A stretch of 64,000 nucleotides of DNA from a bacterium (GTDB lineage: Bacteria; Bacillota; Clostridia; Oscillospirales; Oscillospiraceae), in the NCBI GenBank assembly GCA_004560375.1, contig SFVC01000019.1, positions 12,117 through 76,116 on the forward strand. The letters run 5' to 3'. Every line of letters begins with the position of its first letter. The first letter of the stretch is position 1. The translations under genes were made by a program, and so were the position numbers. This document shows, piece after piece, positions 48,433 through 57,425 of the stretch. The notes under the pieces are model-generated. The model ran no database searches and was not told the origin of the DNA. It was given only the letters and a program-made list of their open reading frames with translations.

Positions 48433-49611
48433 ATGGACGATCAAACCCAAAAACAGCAAAAAAAACCGGCCTCCCGGCTGTCCGGCTTTCTGGTGCGGCT
48501 CATCGCCACCCTGGTGGTGCTGGCGGTGGGGGTCTCCCTGGTGGTGCTGGTGGCCTTTCGGGATCAGCTCAACCTGGACAGCGTGAAGCGCTGGTTCCAC
48601 TACCGCTCCCTCACCCGGAGCGACAGCGGCCAGGCGGAGTCCTTCCACTACGACGGCGACCTCAACTGCATCTTCGCCGCCCTGGACGGGGATCTGCTGG
48701 TGTGCTCCCAGAACGCCATCTCTCTGTACTCCGGCAGCGGCACCCGGTACATCAACCAGCAGGTCAGCATGGAACACCCCGTGGTTACCTCCAACGGCTC
48801 CCTGGCCGTGGTGTACGACGCGGGTGGCAGTTCCCTGTACATATTGGGCCAGCGATCCCTGGTGTGGTCGGCGGAGGATCTGGAGGGCATTCTGTCCGCC
48901 CGGCTCAACAAAAACGGCCAGCTGACGGTGGTCACCCAGGCGGGGGGCTACCGGGGCAAGGTGACGGTGTATAACGCCTCCTATGAGCCGGTGATGAGCG
49001 TCAACCTCACCTCTGCCTTCGTGATGGACGCCGCCCTGTCCGACAACGGGCACACCCTGGCCACCCTCACTGCGGGCCAGCGGGACGGCGTCTTTGCCAC
49101 CGGGCTGGAGCTGTACGCCATGAACTACGCCAGCGGAAGCTATCAGTCAGATGTGTCCGCCTCCCTGGGGGGCGGCGTGGCCCTGGATCTGCGGCACACC
49201 GCCGGGGCGGTCTGGGTGCTCAGCGACCGGGGGCTCACCATCAGTGATCACGACGGAAACACCGTCACCGCGGACTGGCCGGACAAATACCTGCGGCGCT
49301 ACACCCTCAGCGGGGACGGCTTCGCCGCCGCCCTGCTGGGCAAGTACCGGGCGGGCAGCCAGACGGAGCTGTGGGTGGTGGATCAGGACGGATCCCGCCG
49401 CTCCCTGCCCCTCAACGAGCAGGTTATGTCCATCTCGGCGGCGGGGCGGTACGTGGCCGTCCTCACCGGCGACCGGCTGGATATCTATACCCAGGAGCTG
49501 GAGCTGTACAGCTCCCTCAAGGGCACCAAGGGCGCCCGAACCGTCCTGCTGATGCCGGACGGCTCCGCCATCCTGATCTCGGCGGACAGCGCGGGCTTCT
49601 ACGTTCCCTGA
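48433..49611 (+). CDS. DUF5711 family membrane-anchored protein
   Basis: The 392-residue protein has a basic N-terminus, one membrane helix near residues 20-43, and an extracytoplasmic beta-propeller-like domain built from repeating strands such as L-L-V-C-S-Q-N-A-I-S-L-Y-S and V-W-V-L-S-D-R-G-L. This matches DUF5711, found in spore-forming Clostridia with no assigned role. Its ribosome site (GGGGG) is ordinary. The next gene encodes a CvpA-like protein. Confidence 0.8.
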   Translation: MDDQTQKQQKKPASRLSGFLVRLIATLVVLAVGVSLVVLVAFRDQLNLDSVKRWFHYRSLTRSDSGQAESFHYDGDLNCIFAALDGDLLVCSQNAISLYSGSGTRYINQQVSMEHPVVTSNGSLAVVYDAGGSSLYILGQRSLVWSAEDLEGILSARLNKNGQLTVVTQAGGYRGKVTVYNASYEPVMSVNLTSAFVMDAALSDNGHTLATLTAGQRDGVFATGLELYAMNYASGSYQSDVSASLGGGVALDLRHTAGAVWVLSDRGLTISDHDGNTVTADWPDKYLRRYTLSGDGFAAALLGKYRAGSQTELWVVDQDGSRRSLPLNEQVMSISAAGRYVAVLTGDRLDIYTQELELYSSLKGTKGARTVLLMPDGSAILISADSAGFYVP

Positions 49612-49670
49612 CGCCATCCAACCAGCTTCTCTCGGGGAGCCCCGCAGTTGTGCGGGAGAAGGAGGATTCT

Positions 49671-50360
49671 ATGACATTTCTGTTTGACGTAGCCATTATC
49701 GCCCTGCTGGCCTTCTTCGCGTGGCGCGGCGCCACCAAGGGACTGGTGCTGTCCCTGTGCGGGCTGGCGGCGGTGTTTGTGGCCTTTTTCGCCGCCCAGT
49801 TCGTCGCCGACAAGTTCTCCCCGCCTATGGCCGGCATCATCCGCCCCGTCATCACCCAGAGCTTTCAGAAGGTGGCCCCCCACCCCGTGATCACCGATGA
49901 TGAGGAGGAAATCCCCGGCCCGGGCTACACCCTGGACGAGCTGTTCGCCTCCGTGGAGGAGAACGGCCTGTTTGAGGGCTTTTCCACCTTCCTGAAGGAG
50001 GGTGTGGAGCAGGACGCGGTGGAGGAGGAGCACTGGGCTACCCCGGCGGAGGCCCTGGCCAACTATCTGGCGGGGGGCATCGCCCGAGCCCTGCTGTTCG
50101 CCATCGTGTTCCTGGCGGTGCAGCTGGCCTGGTTCCTGGCCAGCCACGCCCTGGACATGGCCTTCAAGCTGCCCCTGCTGTCCGAGGTCAACCTGGCGGG
50201 CGGCCTGATCTTTGGGCTGGCCAAGGGGGCGCTGCTGACGATTGTGCTGGTATGGCTGGGCCAGCTGTGCGGGATCGTCCCCGTCCGGCCGGATACGCCG
50301 GTGCTGTCTCTGTTCACGGTGGATCGGCTGTGGGCGCTGCTGGGCGGGCTGCCCAATTGA
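49671..50360 (+). CDS. CvpA family membrane protein
   Basis: A 229-residue protein with four to five hydrophobic segments beginning F-D-V-A-I-I-A-L-L-A-F-F-A-W-R-G-A-T-K-G. The R-G-x-x-K-G at the end of the first segment is the CvpA hallmark. Between segments 2 and 3 lies a long acidic insert (D-D-E-E-E-I-P). AAGGAGG precedes the ATG. CvpA proteins are linked to colicin V export and cell-envelope processes; the role in Clostridia is not clear. Confidence 0.85.
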   Translation: MTFLFDVAIIALLAFFAWRGATKGLVLSLCGLAAVFVAFFAAQFVADKFSPPMAGIIRPVITQSFQKVAPHPVITDDEEEIPGPGYTLDELFASVEENGLFEGFSTFLKEGVEQDAVEEEHWATPAEALANYLAGGIARALLFAIVFLAVQLAWFLASHALDMAFKLPLLSEVNLAGGLIFGLAKGALLTIVLVWLGQLCGIVPVRPDTPVLSLFTVDRLWALLGGLPN

Positions 50361-50513
50361 GCCCCCTGCCGGAAAACGCCGGGATTTTCCCTGCCCCGCG
50401 GAAAATTACCACTCTAAAATTCATGACGTGTTCATATTTATCTGATATGGTACTGCCAAACTGCGAATTACCCGGGAAAATTTGAGATCTATTTCCCCGA
50501 AAGGAGCGATATC

Positions 50514-53084
50514 ATGCGGCCAACCATGTGCACCCGCTGCCAGAAAAACGTGGCGGTTGTCTTTATAACAAAAATCGAGGGCGGCGAGACGAAAAACGAG
50601 GGCCTGTGCCTCAAGTGTGCCCGGGAGCTGGGCATCAAGCCGGTGGATGATATGATGAAAAAGATGGGCATCTCCGACGAGGATCTGGAGTCCATCTCCA
50701 CCGAGATGATGTCCGCCTTCGGCGGCGCGGAGGAGCCGGAGGGCCTCACCCCCGCCGATGAGGGCAGCGGTGCCACCGGCGAGGAGGACGCAGAGGAGGA
50801 CGAGGGCCGCACCGCCACCTTCCCCTTCCTCAGCAAGCTGTTCGGCGGCGGGTCGGACAGCGCCCCCGACCGGGATCCCATCCAGCGGGGCGGGGCCGCC
50901 AAGGAGGACAAGACCGCCGCCAAGAACGACCGGAGCCAGAGCCAGAAGCGGAAGTTTCTGGAGAACTACTGCATCTCCCTCACCCGGAAGGCCCAGGAGG
51001 GCAAGCTGGATCGGATTGTGGGCCGCTCCAACGAGATCGATCGCACCATCCAGATCCTGAACCGGCGGCAGAAGAATAACCCCTGCCTCATCGGCGACCC
51101 CGGCGTGGGCAAGACCGCCATCGCCGAGGGGCTGGCCCAGCGCATCTGCGACCGGGACGTGCCCTACAAGCTGCTGGACAAGGAGGTCTATCTGCTGGAT
51201 CTCACCGCCCTGGTGGCGGGCACCCAGTTCCGGGGCCAGTTTGAGAGCCGGATGAAGGGGCTCATCGACGAGGTGAAGAAGCTGGGCAATATCATCCTGG
51301 TCATCGACGAGGTCCACTCCATTGTGGGCGCCGGGGACGCGGAGGGCTCCATGAACGCCGCCAACATCCTCAAGCCCGCCCTGAGCCGGGGGGAGATCCA
51401 GGTCATCGGGGCCACCACCCTCACCGAGTACCGCAAGTACATCGAGAAGGACTCCGCCCTGGAGCGCCGGTTCCAGCCGGTGATCGTGGAGGAGCCCTCC
51501 ATTGACGACTCGGTGGAGATCCTGAAGGGCATCGCCCCCTACTATGAGTCCTTCCACCACGTCACCATCAGCCCGGACATCTGCCGCCAGGCGGTCACCA
51601 TGAGCGAGCGGTACATCACCGACCGCTACCTGCCGGACAAGGCCATCGACCTCATCGACGAGGCGGCCTCCGACGTGAACCTCCACAACAAGGAGCTGGC
51701 CCGGATGGCCGCCATCGACAACGAGCTGGCCGACTACGCCAAAGAGATGGAGCTGGTGCTGGCCTCCACCGGGGGGCAGAACGACCCCAAGCTCCAGGAG
51801 CTTCAGAAGCAGGAGCAGCGCATCAAGCGCCAGCGGGAGACCTTGGAGACCGCCGTGAGCCGGGACGACGAGGAGGCCCCCAACCGGGACGATCCCGCCT
51901 TCCAGGAGCGGCAGGAGGGCCGCCGGAAGCAGATCGCGGAGCTCACCGACAAGCTGGCAGTGGTCACCGCCGACAAGCAGGCGGTGCAGGCCGCCGCCAA
52001 CGACAAGGCCTACCAGCGGCTGGCCGAGCTGAAAAGCAGGCAGGCCCAGCTGGCCGGGGAGCGGGACGCCCTGGCCGCCAAGGGGGATCCCCCCCTCACC
52101 GCCGCCCACCTGGCCAAGGTCATCGAGCTGTGGACGAAAATCCCCGCCACCTCCATCCAGGAGCAGGAGTTCGAGCGGCTGGCCAAGCTGGATCAGCGGC
52201 TCAAGGAACATATTGTGGGCCAGGACGACGCGGTGAACGCCGTGTCCAACGCCATCCGCCGGGGGCGGGTGGGCATCGCCGCCAAGCACAAGCCGGTATC
52301 CTTCATCTTCGTGGGCTCCACCGGCGTGGGCAAGACGGAGCTGGTGAAGCGGCTGGCCGCCGACCTGTTCTCCTCCCCCGAGTCCCTGATCCGGCTGGAC
52401 ATGAGCGAGTTCATGGAAAAGCACTCCGTGTCCCGGATCATCGGCTCCCCCCCGGGGTATGTGGGCTATGACGACGCGGGCCAGCTCACCGAGAAGATCC
52501 GCCGCAAGCCCTACTGCGTGGTGCTGTTCGACGAGATCGAGAAGGCCCACCCCGACGTGCTCAACGTGCTGCTGCAAATTCTGGACGACGGCCACATCTC
52601 CGACGCCCACGGCAAGGTGGTCAACTTCGAGAACACCGTCATCGTCATGACCTCCAACGCCGGCAGCGACGTGAAGGGCGGCTCCCTGGGCTTCGACCGC
52701 TCCGCCAACCAGCTGGGCAAGGAGAAGGCCATGAAGGGGCTGGAGTCCTTCCTGCGGCCTGAGTTCATCAACCGGGTGGACGAGATCGTCTACTTCAACC
52801 AGCTCACCGAGGACAACTTCAAGGACATCGCCCGGATCATGCTGTCCGAGCTGGACGGGGTGCTGAAGGAGAAAAACATCGCCTTCACCTGCAACGACAG
52901 CGTGCTGGACTACCTGGTGAAGAAATCCTACTCCGCCGCCTACGGCGCCCGGAACCTGCGCCGGCAGATCCAGAAGGATCTGGAGGATCCCATCGCCGCC
53001 AAGCTGATCCAGCGGTACGCCGATCCCATCACGCGCATCGACCTGTCCGCGCACAACGGCGAGATCCATATCTACACCGACTGA
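50514..53084 (+). CDS. clpE: Clp ATPase with N-terminal zinc finger, ClpE-like
   Basis: The 856-residue AAA+ unfoldase has two ATPase domains: D1 Walker A G-D-P-G-V-G-K-T near residue 198 and D2 G-S-T-G-V-G-K-T near 600, with Walker B I-D-E-V near 265 and F-D-E-I near 675. The N-terminus carries two cysteine pairs, M-C-T-R-C and L-C-L-K-C, instead of Clp N-repeats, as in ClpE. A coiled-coil M-region lies about 400-520. It would deliver misfolded proteins to ClpP. GAAAGGAG precedes the ATG. No CtsR operator was found upstream. Confidence 0.85.
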   Translation: MRPTMCTRCQKNVAVVFITKIEGGETKNEGLCLKCARELGIKPVDDMMKKMGISDEDLESISTEMMSAFGGAEEPEGLTPADEGSGATGEEDAEEDEGRTATFPFLSKLFGGGSDSAPDRDPIQRGGAAKEDKTAAKNDRSQSQKRKFLENYCISLTRKAQEGKLDRIVGRSNEIDRTIQILNRRQKNNPCLIGDPGVGKTAIAEGLAQRICDRDVPYKLLDKEVYLLDLTALVAGTQFRGQFESRMKGLIDEVKKLGNIILVIDEVHSIVGAGDAEGSMNAANILKPALSRGEIQVIGATTLTEYRKYIEKDSALERRFQPVIVEEPSIDDSVEILKGIAPYYESFHHVTISPDICRQAVTMSERYITDRYLPDKAIDLIDEAASDVNLHNKELARMAAIDNELADYAKEMELVLASTGGQNDPKLQELQKQEQRIKRQRETLETAVSRDDEEAPNRDDPAFQERQEGRRKQIAELTDKLAVVTADKQAVQAAANDKAYQRLAELKSRQAQLAGERDALAAKGDPPLTAAHLAKVIELWTKIPATSIQEQEFERLAKLDQRLKEHIVGQDDAVNAVSNAIRRGRVGIAAKHKPVSFIFVGSTGVGKTELVKRLAADLFSSPESLIRLDMSEFMEKHSVSRIIGSPPGYVGYDDAGQLTEKIRRKPYCVVLFDEIEKAHPDVLNVLLQILDDGHISDAHGKVVNFENTVIVMTSNAGSDVKGGSLGFDRSANQLGKEKAMKGLESFLRPEFINRVDEIVYFNQLTEDNFKDIARIMLSELDGVLKEKNIAFTCNDSVLDYLVKKSYSAAYGARNLRRQIQKDLEDPIAAKLIQRYADPITRIDLSAHNGEIHIYTD

Positions 53085-53111
53085 GGAAATGCAGGCCGGA
53101 CTGCCGCAAAA

Positions 53112-53154
53112 AAACCGGCGGCATGGCGGGATTCCCCTCCCCTGCCGCCGGTTT
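53112..53154 (+). terminator. Terminator of the ClpE-like gene
   Basis: A 12-bp stem (53112-53123 with 53143-53154) begins with an A-run and ends with TTTCTTCC. Confidence 0.75.
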
Positions 53155-53189
53155 CTTCCTGCCTCCGCCCGACATTGTCCCGGACAAAG

Positions 53190-53228
53190 CAGCCGTGCCC
53201 CAAGCCTTTCTGGCCTGGGGCACGGCTG
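53190..53228 (-). terminator. Terminator of the FapA gene
   Basis: A 13-bp stem (53190-53202 with 53216-53228) lies six bases after the minus-strand stop. The T-run is weak (TTTGTCC). Confidence 0.65.
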
Positions 53229-53234
53229 TACAGT

Positions 53235-54824
53235 TCATCTCAAAATGATCTTGTTGTCCACGATGTGGATATTGCACCCTTCCTCCGTCGTGGTGATCTC
53301 CTCGGTCAGCTTACCGATCTGGACGTCCAGCGTGGGGTATAGCTTATCGCACCGTATGCGCCCCTTGCTCCGTTTATCCAGCACCTTGTCGTAACACTTC
53401 ATCTCCGCCGTCAGGGCGTCCCGCTTCTCAGAGTAAAGACCCCGCTGCTCCACAAGCTGCTCCAGCAGCACCTTCTCATCCTCCGTGATCCGGAACCCCT
53501 TCTTCCGCAGACCGCCGATGAGCTCCCACAGCTTCTCAATGGCGGATTGAACTCCCGCCAGCTCGTCTTTCAGCTTTTTCCAGGACTCCGGAACATCCAG
53601 GGGGTAGCCCACGGAAAACCGGCTGCGGCCCCCGGCCAGGTTGCCCACCCGCAGGCATACCACGCTCTCCTCCGCCTGGATCTGGCTGTCCACAATCATC
53701 CCTCGTCCGCTCATGACATAGACCTGGCCGCCGGAGCGGATGGTGCTGTTCACAATTGTCTCCGCGATGACACTGGCTCCCGCGTGAATGTCCGCCCGCT
53801 CGATCACCGGGGACTGGATCTGGCGATCCGCCCTCAGGGTGGTTTTTCCCTCCGTCCCGTAAACCCCCTGCTGAACCCGGATGGTTCCACCTATCGAGGC
53901 CACCTGGGCCTGGCCGATTTTTCCGGTGATCACAATGTCCCCGGTGGCCGACACATCCACTCCGCCGTCCGCGTTTCCGTCCACATAGAGGTTGCCTGAG
54001 ACCTGGAGCTTTCCCTGGAACTGATCCAAATCCCCCTCGATGACCTTCTGCTCGTGGATGCAGAACAGGTCGTTTTCAATGTATAAGATCCCGTCTACAC
54101 TGGCCTGGAGAGCCTGTCCTCCTTTGCCCAACTCGGTGTTCTCTCCTTGAGGGATCTCCGCATCCGCCACCGGAGGGGCCAGGAGAGTCTGCCCCGTCAC
54201 ATCCGTGCCGTCCGTCCCCTCCCGGGGCAGGCGGATCAGGCAGATGGGGGTTCCCGTCCGGATGGGCTGGAGCGGGATCTCCTGTCCAAAATCCACCTCG
54301 TTCTCATTTTGAACCTCAATGTGCATATTTTTGCGCCGCCGAAAGAGCTCCGTCACCTTGCCGTCTTCCCCGGCCTGGGGCAGTCTTCCCCGGGCCACCG
54401 GAAACACGCGGGGATACCGCCCCGTCAGCTCCTGCCGGATTCCATCCTCCAGGACGCCGTAACGGATACCCTCGTAATGCAGATCCTCCAGGAACTCCTC
54501 CGGGGTGATCCCATCCCCGCCGTCTTTTGGCGGAAGGACGCAGCCAAAGGCGCTCATGCGATCCTCCGACAGGAAAAAGTACGCCCCCGCTTTCACAGGC
54601 CGCCCTTCTTCCTCCGTCTCCCCGTACCGGGTTTTGCACAGTTCTTTTAGCATCCGGGTAAACTGATCGATGGTTTTCTCGTCCCCTGGATACTGTTCCT
54701 TTGCCTTTTTGATCGCCGCATCCAGCTCTGAAACCAGCTTTGCATAGGGATTGGATAAGAACGTCCTGCCCTTCTGCTCACCAGTCCCCTTTGGAATAAA
54801 ACGGTCAAAGAGCGACATCTTCAT
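53235..54824 (-). CDS. FapA family protein (DUF342, polymer-forming/cell-wall assembly type)
   Basis: The 529-residue protein starts MKMSLFDRFIPKG. Residues about 150-420 form the FapA/DUF342 beta-solenoid with repeated segments such as L-Q-V-S-G-N-L-Y-V-D-G-N and G-D-I-V-I-T-G-K-I-G. A coiled coil (about 430-490) follows. FapA proteins are thought to bind surfaces or nucleic acids; B. subtilis YlxF-operon homologues and Vibrio FapA link to flagella or wall, but no flagellar genes are here. AAGG six bases upstream supports the start; ATG 54818 is an alternative. Confidence 0.85.
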   Translation of the reverse strand: MKMSLFDRFIPKGTGEQKGRTFLSNPYAKLVSELDAAIKKAKEQYPGDEKTIDQFTRMLKELCKTRYGETEEEGRPVKAGAYFFLSEDRMSAFGCVLPPKDGGDGITPEEFLEDLHYEGIRYGVLEDGIRQELTGRYPRVFPVARGRLPQAGEDGKVTELFRRRKNMHIEVQNENEVDFGQEIPLQPIRTGTPICLIRLPREGTDGTDVTGQTLLAPPVADAEIPQGENTELGKGGQALQASVDGILYIENDLFCIHEQKVIEGDLDQFQGKLQVSGNLYVDGNADGGVDVSATGDIVITGKIGQAQVASIGGTIRVQQGVYGTEGKTTLRADRQIQSPVIERADIHAGASVIAETIVNSTIRSGGQVYVMSGRGMIVDSQIQAEESVVCLRVGNLAGGRSRFSVGYPLDVPESWKKLKDELAGVQSAIEKLWELIGGLRKKGFRITEDEKVLLEQLVEQRGLYSEKRDALTAEMKCYDKVLDKRSKGRIRCDKLYPTLDVQIGKLTEEITTTEEGCNIHIVDNKIILR

Positions 54825-54906
54825 CGCCTGCCTTCTTCTTGAACTGCCTGGCGGCAACCACCTTCGCAGACCGCTGGAGGCCGCAAAGTGTATTTGCATT
54901 TATTTT

Positions 54907-54935
54907 ATAATATCATTCTTATGGGAAATTTTCAA
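54907..54935 (-). promoter_or_regulatory. Promoter of the FapA gene
   Basis: On the minus strand TTGAAA (54930-54935) and TATTAT (54907-54912) are 17 bases apart, about 75 bases before the start, in an AT-rich stretch. Confidence 0.8.
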
Positions 54936-54988
54936 GTATTATTCTGCTCTTTTGATCTTTTTGAACTTTATATCAGTACATAGCGCGG

Positions 54989-55021
54989 TTTCTCCGTTAT
55001 GATCAAGAAATAACGGAGAAA
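54989..55021. other. Isolated hairpin upstream of tRNA-Leu
   Basis: A perfect 12-bp stem (54989-55000 with 55010-55021) of the form TTTCTCCGTTAT lies between the FapA promoter and the tRNA promoter. It may insulate the divergent units; no gene ends here. Confidence 0.5.
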
Positions 55022-55046
55022 GCCCTGCATTTTGTGGGATGCCCTC

Positions 55047-55075
55047 TTGACAAACCGGCAGCGGGGCACTATAAT
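55047..55075 (+). promoter_or_regulatory. Promoter of tRNA-Leu
   Basis: A perfect TTGACA (55047-55052) and perfect TATAAT (55070-55075) are 17 bases apart, 31 bases before the tRNA. Confidence 0.92.
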
Positions 55076-55105
55076 GGGGAAGCTGGTTCGATTTGTATGT
55101 CATAT

Positions 55106-55191
55106 GCGGATGTGCTGGAACTGGTAGACTGGCCAGCTTGAGGTGCTGGTGGCTTATGGCCGTACGGGTTCGAGTCCCGTCATCCGCACCA
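55106..55191 (+). tRNA. tRNA-Leu (anticodon GAG)
   Basis: An 86-base class II tRNA: acceptor GCGGATG/CATCCGC, D-arm with TGGTAGACTGG, anticodon arm CCAGC-TTGAGGT-GCTGG giving GAG, a long variable arm, and T-arm ACGGG-TTCGAGT-CCCGT. CCA is encoded. It decodes CUC/CUU. Confidence 0.95.
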
Positions 55192-55200
55192 AACGAACCG

Positions 55201-55247
55201 AACGGTTTAGACGCCGTAGGCCTTCAGCCTACGGCGTCTAAACCGTT
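55201..55247 (+). terminator. Very long hairpin after tRNA-Leu
   Basis: A perfect 21-bp stem (55201-55221 with 55227-55247) with a 5-base loop starts nine bases after the tRNA. It ends in TTTCGGACTTTTCGC rather than a clean T-run. It probably terminates the tRNA transcript and may guide tRNA 3' processing. Confidence 0.65.
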
Positions 55248-55316
55248 TCGGACTTTTCGCTCCCTCAAATTTTTCAAGTCGAACAGCAGATGCCAACGGG
55301 CCATTTTAAGCGTCTG

Positions 55317-55400
55317 GCGGGATCTGAACCCGCGCAAGGGCTGATTGCAGGCCATATAGGTGATACCGTCTCGTAGTCGGCCACACAAATAATTTTATCA
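55317..55400 (-). pseudogene. tRNA-like remnant with intact T-arm
   Basis: On the minus strand GCGGG-TTCAGAT-CCCGC makes a perfect T-arm, preceded by a stretch with CTGCAAT (an anticodon-loop form for GCA, Cys) and GGTATCACC (D-loop-like). No complete acceptor stem or CCA can be found, so at best this is a decayed tRNA. Confidence 0.3.
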
Positions 55401-55403
55401 AGG

Positions 55404-55469
55404 ATCAATTTCAGAACGCAGGCCACCTGTCATGCTTTGGACAGATGGCCTGCGTTCAGTGTAATTGAT
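55404..55469 (-). terminator. Long hairpin downstream of the SLH remnant
   Basis: Arms of 18 bp with one mismatch (55414-55431 with 55440-55457) are extended by ATCAATT/AATTGAT at the outside. It directly follows the stop codon of the SLH fragment and probably was that gene's terminator. Confidence 0.6.
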
Positions 55470-55470
55470 T

Positions 55471-55530
55471 TTATTTTTCCAAAAAATTCATCAACATTTG
55501 CGCCGCTTGCGCCCGTGTCGCTGATCCCGG
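55471..55530 (-). pseudogene. C-terminal remnant of an SLH-domain protein
   Basis: About 20 codons before a minus-strand TAA read G-S-A-T-R-A-Q-A-A-Q-M-L-M-N-F-L-E-K, a typical ending of the last SLH repeat in Clostridial S-layer proteins. The frame has no SLH sequence further upstream and is interrupted by the phosphatase promoter region, so only the 3' end of the gene survives. Confidence 0.65.
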
Positions 55531-55582
55531 GGTGCTTCTGCATATGGAGCAATCGCGTCTATCCCTTATCTGGAGATAGCGC

Positions 55583-55611
55583 TCGACTTGGAACCGGAAG
55601 TGTGTTATACT
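55583..55611 (+). promoter_or_regulatory. Promoter of the low-molecular-weight phosphatase gene
   Basis: TCGACT (55583-55588) and TATACT (55606-55611) are 17 bases apart, 25 bases before the start. Confidence 0.6.
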
Positions 55612-55635
55612 GAAAAAAACCTGTGGAGTGTGTAA

Positions 55636-56094
55636 ATGATGACAAGGATCCTTTTTGTGTGCCACGGCAATATCTGCCGGAGTCCCATGGCCGAATTCGT
55701 AATGAAGGACTTGGTTCGGCAGGCCGGACTGGGCGCCCAATTCCACGTCGAGTCCGCCGCCACCAGTACGGAGGAAATTGGCAACCCGGTCTATCCCCCG
55801 GCCCGGCGCAAACTGGCCGAACACGGCATCAGCTGCGAGGGCAAGAGGGCGCGGCAGCTCACCATCGCGGACTACGATCAGTTCGACCTGCTGATTGGGA
55901 TGGATCGGGCCAACCTGCGGAATATGCACCGCATCTGCGGGGGCGACTTCGCTGGGAAACTGCATCTGTTGATGGACTACACCGACCACCCCGGCGATGT
56001 GGCAGACCCATGGTACACCGATGACTTCGAGACTACCTGGCGGGATGTGCTGGCAGGCTGTCAAGGATTGCTGCGGCAGTTGTCGAACCGGTGA
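55636..56094 (+). CDS. Low-molecular-weight protein-tyrosine phosphatase
   Basis: The 152-residue enzyme has the P-loop V-C-H-G-N-I-C-R-S-P near residue 8 (C-x5-R-S) and the general-acid Asp in V-A-D-P-W-Y near 122, the complete LMW-PTP active site. It would dephosphorylate protein tyrosines or act on arginine phosphate, as YwlE does in B. subtilis. GGAG precedes the start, and ATG 55639 is an alternative. It is monocistronic. Confidence 0.93.
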   Translation: MMTRILFVCHGNICRSPMAEFVMKDLVRQAGLGAQFHVESAATSTEEIGNPVYPPARRKLAEHGISCEGKRARQLTIADYDQFDLLIGMDRANLRNMHRICGGDFAGKLHLLMDYTDHPGDVADPWYTDDFETTWRDVLAGCQGLLRQLSNR

Positions 56095-56314
56095 GCAGTT
56101 CGGAGGGATTCCCCTTGAGCAGGGAATGACGCTGCTTTCCTACAAGACAGGCCGGATTGGATGGATTGGGTTTTATTGAGTTGGGCATTCTAAAGTGTTC
56201 GTCCCTGCCAGCAAAGAAATTACCGCCGCCGTGACCTTTTCGGCTTCGCCGAAAGCCGCACGGTGGCGATATTTTTTTGCTTCCACCCGATCTCCCGCTT
56301 TCTTTGCAAAGCCC

Positions 56315-56343
56315 TTGCCTTTCCACAGGCCATCCGATATAAT
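56315..56343 (+). promoter_or_regulatory. Promoter of the membrane-protein gene at 56396
   Basis: TTGCCT (56315-56320) and a perfect TATAAT (56338-56343) are 17 bases apart. The 56095-56314 stretch has only a short TTTCGGC/GCCGAAA hairpin and no gene. Confidence 0.75.
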
Positions 56344-56395
56344 GCGCGGGAAGAGCCACGGCCCGATGGGCCGGAACGAGGAGGAGCGGGATCGT

Positions 56396-57349
56396 ATGGC
56401 AGCGGATCAGAACAGGCCCAGGGGCCGGGAGAGAAACGTCACCGGCCCGGGCAAGACGGTACACAAGCGGGGGGATGGCCTGGGCACCGGGCCGGTGGGC
56501 GCAGGCGGCGGGCAGTCCGGCGGCGGGCAACCCTCCGGCGCAGGCCCGCGGGGCCCCGGGGGCAAGGGGGGCGGCGTAAAGCTGATCCTTTTGCTGCTGG
56601 CCCTGCTGCTGGGGGGCTCCTTTGGCCGTTTCCAGGGGCTGGACGGGGAAAATACCGGCTTCCTCAGCGACCGGGCCCTGGGGGATGAGGAGCTTCTCCA
56701 GTACCTGACCGACAACCGCTTCCCTGCCGAGGCCCTGCTGTGGCAGCAGGAGGCGGACGGGACGAGCGTGATCCGGCTCACCGAGGAGCAGTGGGGGCTG
56801 GTGCAGAGCCTGGAGCTCAACCTGTTCTATGACGACGGGGAGGGCTACATCGATCTGGGTCTGGACAACGTGTTCCAATTCGACGACGAGGGCGGCCTGC
56901 TGGGGGTGAAGGACAACGCCTGGCTGGCCATCGACGGCCAGCCGGTGGCCTACTACCACACCGCCACCGTGGACGACGGGGAGCGTTATTCCATCACGGG
57001 CCGGGTGCCGGTGCTCCACAACGGCGTGCGGGCGGAGCTGATTCTGACCTTTGACGACGAGCGCCCCGGCGGCTATGTGGCGGGGATCCAGGCGGTGTAC
57101 CCTGGCGGGGAGACGGACACGGTGGCCAAGAGCCAGCAGTCCCTCCAGCCCGGGGACGTCGTGGAGTTCCTGTGCGACTATTACGGCTATGACGGAACCT
57201 ATCAGGACAGCTACCTGCTGGGCGATCCGGTGACCGTGGGGGAGGACGGGCTTACCGTCACCGACGTGCCCATCGAGGGCGAGACCCGGGCCACTTACCG
57301 GTTTACGGATCTATATGGACAGCATTACTGGACGGCGGTCATCCCCTGA
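56396..57349 (+). CDS. Membrane-anchored protein of unknown function
   Basis: A 317-residue protein with a disordered N-terminus very rich in Gly, Pro and Arg (residues 1-58), a single membrane helix (L-I-L-L-L-L-A-L-L-L-G-G) near 63-77, and an extracytoplasmic domain with E-Y-L-like beta strands ending H-Y-W-T-A-V-I-P. Such proteins recur in Oscillospiraceae, but no domain can be named. Its start lies 53 bases after a perfect -10; GGAGGAG lies upstream. It is the first gene before an amidase. Confidence 0.7.
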   Translation: MAADQNRPRGRERNVTGPGKTVHKRGDGLGTGPVGAGGGQSGGGQPSGAGPRGPGGKGGGVKLILLLLALLLGGSFGRFQGLDGENTGFLSDRALGDEELLQYLTDNRFPAEALLWQQEADGTSVIRLTEEQWGLVQSLELNLFYDDGEGYIDLGLDNVFQFDDEGGLLGVKDNAWLAIDGQPVAYYHTATVDDGERYSITGRVPVLHNGVRAELILTFDDERPGGYVAGIQAVYPGGETDTVAKSQQSLQPGDVVEFLCDYYGYDGTYQDSYLLGDPVTVGEDGLTVTDVPIEGETRATYRFTDLYGQHYWTAVIP

Positions 57350-57425
57350 GGAGGCGGCCTGAGCGGCGCGGACAGGGACGCGGAGGGGCTTCAGCGCATA
57401 GGATGAGGCAAAGGAGGGTTTCCTT

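Noticed and set aside
50361..50513. CtsR operator before the ClpE-like gene
   Set aside because: The GGTCAAA heptad repeat was not found in the upstream sequence, so control by CtsR is not supported.
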